From positions 310,001 through 374,000 of the forward strand of contig NZ_JACXWX010000003.1 in NCBI RefSeq assembly GCF_014764505.1: a DNA stretch of 64,000 nt, in the 5' to 3' direction. The notes under the pieces are model-generated. The model did no database searches. It was given only the letters and a program-made list of their open reading frames with translations, and was not told the DNA's origin. A program made the position numbers and the translations under genes. Origin of the DNA: Phormidium tenue FACHB-886 (GTDB taxonomy: Bacteria > Cyanobacteriota > Cyanobacteriia > Elainellales > Elainellaceae). Positions 61,021-64,000 of the stretch are shown in pieces; the stretch's first letter is position 1; every line of letters starts with the position of its first letter.

Positions 61021-61927
61021 CGAAGCTGCGCTAACGCTCTCGGTGTCGCAGTCCGCCGTGAGCCATGCGATCGCCACGCTGGAAGAAGAGCTAGGCATAA
61101 TGGCGTTCAGTCGGGGGCGGCATGGTGCAACGCTAACCCCTGTTGGGGAGCGGGTGGTTCGTCACGCTCAAGACATGCTGCGATCGCTGGAAAATTTGGG
61201 CAAAGAAGCAGCTTTAGGGCGTGGGCTGCAGGCAGGAGAAGTGCGAATTGCCACGTTCCGCAGCGCGGCAACTCATTTATTGCCTCAGGTAATCGCGCAA
61301 TTCCGGGCTGCTCATCCGGGGATCAGTGTGACACTGTCAGAGTTTCGTGGTCAAGGTGGTATTGAGCAGGCGCTACACGATGGGCGGGCAGATATTGGGT
61401 TTGCATTTGTGCCGCTTTCTGCAGAGTTTGAGGTTTGGGAGATCGCCCGCGATGAATATGTGGTGCTGCTGCCGCCTCATGTTCCTGTAGGGCGGATGCT
61501 AAGCTGGGCAGATTTAGCGCAGTTTCCGCTAATTTTGTATCCTGACAACGACTTCTGCGCCGCTCCCATCCACCATCACTTAATTCAGTACGGGCAACCT
61601 GTTCAAATTGCCTACGAAATTGTTGAGGCTTCTACCATCATCGGCATGGTTCGACAGGGGTTAGGTGCCACGATCATGCCGCGGCTTGCCGCAGAACCTT
61701 TGCCCCCAGATGTCCAGGTTTTGTCGCTGCCTGTTCCCCTAGAGCGCATCATCCGGGTGGCAATCCTCTCCAAAGCGATGCATCCGCCTGCCGTGTATGC
61801 GTTCTTAGATAGTCTCAAAGCCGCCAGTCTTACTCAGTCGTCGGGAGATACCTTATATGTCGATCGAAGGGATCAAGCTACACCAACTGCGATCGCTAGT
61901 TGCAGTGGCGAAGTCCGGCAACTTTAG
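60950..61927 (+). CDS. LysR-family transcriptional regulator (tandem copy 2)
   Basis: A 325-residue LysR protein strongly similar to the flanking ones. It starts at the ATG at 60950, which has an AGGAGAG ribosome site and overlaps the preceding gene by 71 bases. Sequence: MNLENIKLRQLQCLVAVAKSGNFSEAALTLSVSQSAVSHAIATLEEELGIMAFSRGRHGATLTPVGERVV, then RIATFRSAATHLLPQVIAQFRAAHPGISVTLSEF in the effector domain. Its own C terminus is encoded by the start of the third gene and ends SCSGEVRQL. The three proteins probably arose by tandem duplication and could form hetero-oligomers. Confidence 0.9.
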   Translation: MNLENIKLRQLQCLVAVAKSGNFSEAALTLSVSQSAVSHAIATLEEELGIMAFSRGRHGATLTPVGERVVRHAQDMLRSLENLGKEAALGRGLQAGEVRIATFRSAATHLLPQVIAQFRAAHPGISVTLSEFRGQGGIEQALHDGRADIGFAFVPLSAEFEVWEIARDEYVVLLPPHVPVGRMLSWADLAQFPLILYPDNDFCAAPIHHHLIQYGQPVQIAYEIVEASTIIGMVRQGLGATIMPRLAAEPLPPDVQVLSLPVPLERIIRVAILSKAMHPPAVYAFLDSLKAASLTQSSGDTLYVDRRDQATPTAIASCSGEVRQL

Positions 61928-62765
61928 TGAAGCCGCGCTAGTGCTGGCAGTGTCGCAATCCGCCGTGAGCCATGCGATCGCCGCGTTGGAAGAAGAGCTG
62001 GGGGTGGTGCTGTTTTCCCGCGGGCGGCACGGAGCGACGCTGACATCTGTGGGCGATCGAGTCGTCAGCCATGCGCAGGACATTCTGCGATCGCTCGACA
62101 ACATCAGCAGCGAGGCAAAGTTGGCGAAGGGGTTAAAAGGCGGGCAGGTGCGAATTGCCGCCTTCCGCAGCGCTGCCACCCATCTGTTGCCCAAAGCGAT
62201 TGCTCAGTTTCAGCGGCGGTTTCCAGCGATCGAGGTGATTCTGCGTGACCTAGAGGACTGCGACCAGATCGAATCTGCGCTCCGCAAAGGACAGATTGAC
62301 TTGGGCATCACCATTTTGCCGACCTCCGATGACTTTGAAGTGTGGGAAGTATTGCGTGACGATTACGTAGCGCTGCTGCCGCCCGACGTAACCTTTAAAA
62401 ATAATCCGTTGACCTGGGAGCAGCTCGCTGCCTATCCGCTGATTTTGCCGACTGGGAATTTTTCCTGCCGTATGATCGTCAGCGACTACGCGGCTAGAGT
62501 TGGGCGATCGCTGACCCCCACCTACGAATTCCGCGACGACTCGACAATCCTAAGCATGGTTGAGCAGGGCTTGGGCATTACGATCATCGCCAGACTGGCT
62601 GCACAGCCTATTTCTCCCCAGATTCATGTACGTCAGCTACCGCAGCCATTGGAGCGAATTATCGGCATCGCGATGCTTAAGAGCGCCCTGCACCCTCCTT
62701 CGGTTTATGCTTTCTTGGAAAACCTCAAAACCATAGAGCGATCGGCAGAAGTAGAACTGGTCTGA
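61857..62765 (+). CDS. LysR-family transcriptional regulator (tandem copy 3)
   Basis: The last of three tandem LysR genes, 302 residues, with the normal C terminus (FLENLKTIERSAEVELV) and no overlap with the next gene. Helix-turn-helix: LHQLRSLVAVAKSGNFSEAALVLAVSQSAVSHAIAALEEELGVVLFSRGRHGATLTSVGDRVV. It overlaps copy 2 by exactly 71 bases, as copy 2 overlaps copy 1. Divergence in the effector domains (for example ILRDLEDCDQIESALRKG here against LSEFRGQGGIEQALHDG in copy 2) suggests different ligands. Confidence 0.9.
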   Translation: MSIEGIKLHQLRSLVAVAKSGNFSEAALVLAVSQSAVSHAIAALEEELGVVLFSRGRHGATLTSVGDRVVSHAQDILRSLDNISSEAKLAKGLKGGQVRIAAFRSAATHLLPKAIAQFQRRFPAIEVILRDLEDCDQIESALRKGQIDLGITILPTSDDFEVWEVLRDDYVALLPPDVTFKNNPLTWEQLAAYPLILPTGNFSCRMIVSDYAARVGRSLTPTYEFRDDSTILSMVEQGLGITIIARLAAQPISPQIHVRQLPQPLERIIGIAMLKSALHPPSVYAFLENLKTIERSAEVELV

Positions 62766-62808
62766 ATCCCGTAAAATAAGAGAGAGTTAAGAAATATGAA
62801 TAGAAACT

Positions 62809-63729
62809 GTGTCTACTCAACTCTCTACCGCATCTGTAAGCTGGGCTGAGCGCTTACCCATTCGCCATTGGACCTGGCATTGGGAGGGGCAAGACCACCG
62901 CATCGCTTACGCTGTCCAAGGTGAAGGGCAGCCCCTCATCCTGATTCATGGCTTCGGCGCCTCCATTGGGCACTGGCGTAACAACATCCCAGTACTAGCT
63001 GAGGCTGGATACAAAGTGTTTGCCCTGGATCTGCTAGGCTTTGGTGCATCGGATAAGGCGATCGTCAGCTACACGGTGGAGCTGTGGCAGGCAATGCTTA
63101 AAGATTTTTGGGCAGCGCACGTCCAAACTCCGGCAATTTTTGTCGGCAATTCGATCGGCGGCTTGCTAACGCTGATGATGCTGGCAGATGCCCCAGAAAT
63201 CGCCGTAGGCGGTGTGCTGCTCAACCCAGCAGGCGGGCTGAACCATCGCCCCGAAGAGCTAAACTTACCGCTGCGGCTGGTCATGGGTGCGTTCACCAAG
63301 CTGGTTAGCTCAGAGGCTGTCGGCGGGTTTTTGTTCAACCAGGTTCGCCGCAAGCCCCGCCTTCGCAATACGCTACGACAGGTCTACCACGACCAAACCG
63401 CCATCACAGACGAGCTGATCGACATCCTCTACCAGCCGTCTTGTCAGGAGGGTGCGCAAAAAGTGTTTGCTTCCATCCTCACGGCTCCACCCGGTCCCAG
63501 ACCCGAAGACCTGCTGCCCCGCATCACTCAGCCCCTGCTCGTGCTCTGGGGTGAAGCCGACCCTTGGACACCGATCGCGGGTGCCAGAGCTTATCAAGCG
63601 GCTGTTGATAACCGCATCAAGTTTGTCCCCATTCCCAACACCGGACATTGCCCGCACGACGAGCGCCCCCACGTCGTCAACGCCGAAATTCTCAAGTGGC
63701 TCAAGGAAGAATGGGACATCCAACCGTAA
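62809..63729 (+). CDS. Alpha/beta hydrolase
   Basis: A 306-residue alpha/beta-fold hydrolase, GTG start, following the LysR genes by 43 bp. The oxyanion region is LILIHGFGASIGHWRNN, the nucleophile is Ser in FVGNSIGGLLTL, the acid Asp is in LVLWGEADPWTPI, and the His is in NTGHCPHDERPHVV. FALDLLGFGASDKA and the overall length fit the haloalkane dehalogenase/pheophytinase-like group common in cyanobacteria and plastids. Substrate is not determined. Its last 19 bases overlap the start of a lipase-like gene. Confidence 0.9.
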   Translation: MSTQLSTASVSWAERLPIRHWTWHWEGQDHRIAYAVQGEGQPLILIHGFGASIGHWRNNIPVLAEAGYKVFALDLLGFGASDKAIVSYTVELWQAMLKDFWAAHVQTPAIFVGNSIGGLLTLMMLADAPEIAVGGVLLNPAGGLNHRPEELNLPLRLVMGAFTKLVSSEAVGGFLFNQVRRKPRLRNTLRQVYHDQTAITDELIDILYQPSCQEGAQKVFASILTAPPGPRPEDLLPRITQPLLVLWGEADPWTPIAGARAYQAAVDNRIKFVPIPNTGHCPHDERPHVVNAEILKWLKEEWDIQP

Positions 63730-64000
63730 TTCTGCCTGGATATCTGGCAGGCGCACTCCCCTACCAAGAAATGCAAGCGGCATTACAGTCGCTTGGTATT
63801 CCAGCTCACATCGTACCGCTGAAGCGGCGAGACTGGTTCCCCACGCTGGGCGGGCGATCGATGCTGCCCATCCTGCAGCAGCTTGACCACACCATCAAGC
63901 AGGTGCAGGCAGAGACAGGCAGCGATCGCATTAACCTAGTGGGGCATTCGGCAGGCGGCTGGATTAGCCGCATTTATCTCGGCGAAGTGCCCTACGATAT
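63711..64000 (+). CDS. Lipase-like alpha/beta hydrolase, N-terminal part (partial)
   Basis: An ATG at 63711 opens a frame running to the window edge, 96 codons visible. It begins MGHPTVILPGYLAGALPYQEMQ and reaches INLVGHSAGGWISRIYLGEVPY, where GHSAGG is the nucleophile elbow of lipases. The gene overlaps the previous hydrolase by 19 bases, so the two are translationally coupled or at least co-transcribed. Triacylglycerol lipase-like proteins with this start (VILPGYLAGA) occur next to similar hydrolases in cyanobacteria, from memory. The C-terminal half is outside the window. Confidence 0.8.
   Translation, partial: MGHPTVILPGYLAGALPYQEMQAALQSLGIPAHIVPLKRRDWFPTLGGRSMLPILQQLDHTIKQVQAETGSDRINLVGHSAGGWISRIYLGEVPYD

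Overview
The window looks like chromosomal DNA from a cyanobacterium, most likely a filamentous Leptolyngbya- or Oscillatoria-like form. The evidence is genes found almost only in cyanobacteria (a CpcS-type phycobilin lyase, BtpA, a high-light-inducible protein, a VKOR-thioredoxin fusion, ComFB, a CrhR-like helicase) and the very frequent octamer GCGATCGC (HIP1) in coding and non-coding DNA. I read about 63 protein genes on both strands, in short operons, and saw no rRNA, tRNA, CRISPR array or intact insertion sequence. The first gene (hisD) and the last (a lipase) are cut by the window edges.

Layout. 0-8 kb: end of hisD, a universal stress protein, an FMN reductase, a caspase-fold protein without its catalytic pair, an Mrr-nuclease/ParA fusion, an EI24 membrane protein and a TPR protein. 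7.5-12 kb: purS, a desulfurase-like PLP enzyme and purQ in one operon, then a Zur-like regulator and an SPFH/NfeD membrane pair. 12-19 kb: a PP2C phosphatase, PgeF, dihydroorotase and two tandem signal peptidases. 18.7-25 kb: a purine salvage and breakdown group (uraD, purine permease, hpt, guanine deaminase and a Rieske oxygenase upstream of guanine deaminase). 25-30 kb: two polytopic membrane proteins, one of them GT39, then cpcS and an RDD protein. 30-31.8 kb: a gene-poor stretch with decayed coding remnants. 31.8-36.6 kb: a complete amino-acid ABC transporter ordered like Anabaena natF-natG-natH-bgtA. 36.7-41 kb: a CsoR/InrS-type metal sensor, a DEDDh exonuclease, a cold-shock-type RNA helicase and rimO. 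41-50 kb: btpA, the VKOR fusion, an M23 peptidase, comFB, an L,D-transpeptidase, a TPR lipoprotein-like gene, a PrsW protease and a DUF2993 protein. 50-56 kb: a PacL-type Ca2+ ATPase, an HLIP, and an operon of two HtrA-type proteases with a LuxR regulator whose receiver has lost its phosphate-accepting Asp. 56-64 kb: DAHP synthase, a CbiG lacking its N-terminal domain, a sugar aminotransferase, three tandem LysR genes with identical 71-bp overlaps, and two alpha/beta hydrolases.

Most genes are ordinary housekeeping genes. The best candidates for undescribed biology are the Mrr-ParA fusion, the HtrA-HtrA-pseudoreceiver operon, the pseudo-caspase, the Rieske/guanine deaminase pair in a purine context, and the overlapping LysR triplet. 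Intergenic DNA also carries 9-bp and 16-bp tandem repeats and a 20-bp dispersed motif that bounds a MITE-like element of about 214 bp.

All function calls come from reading sequences and remembered family features. No database search was run.
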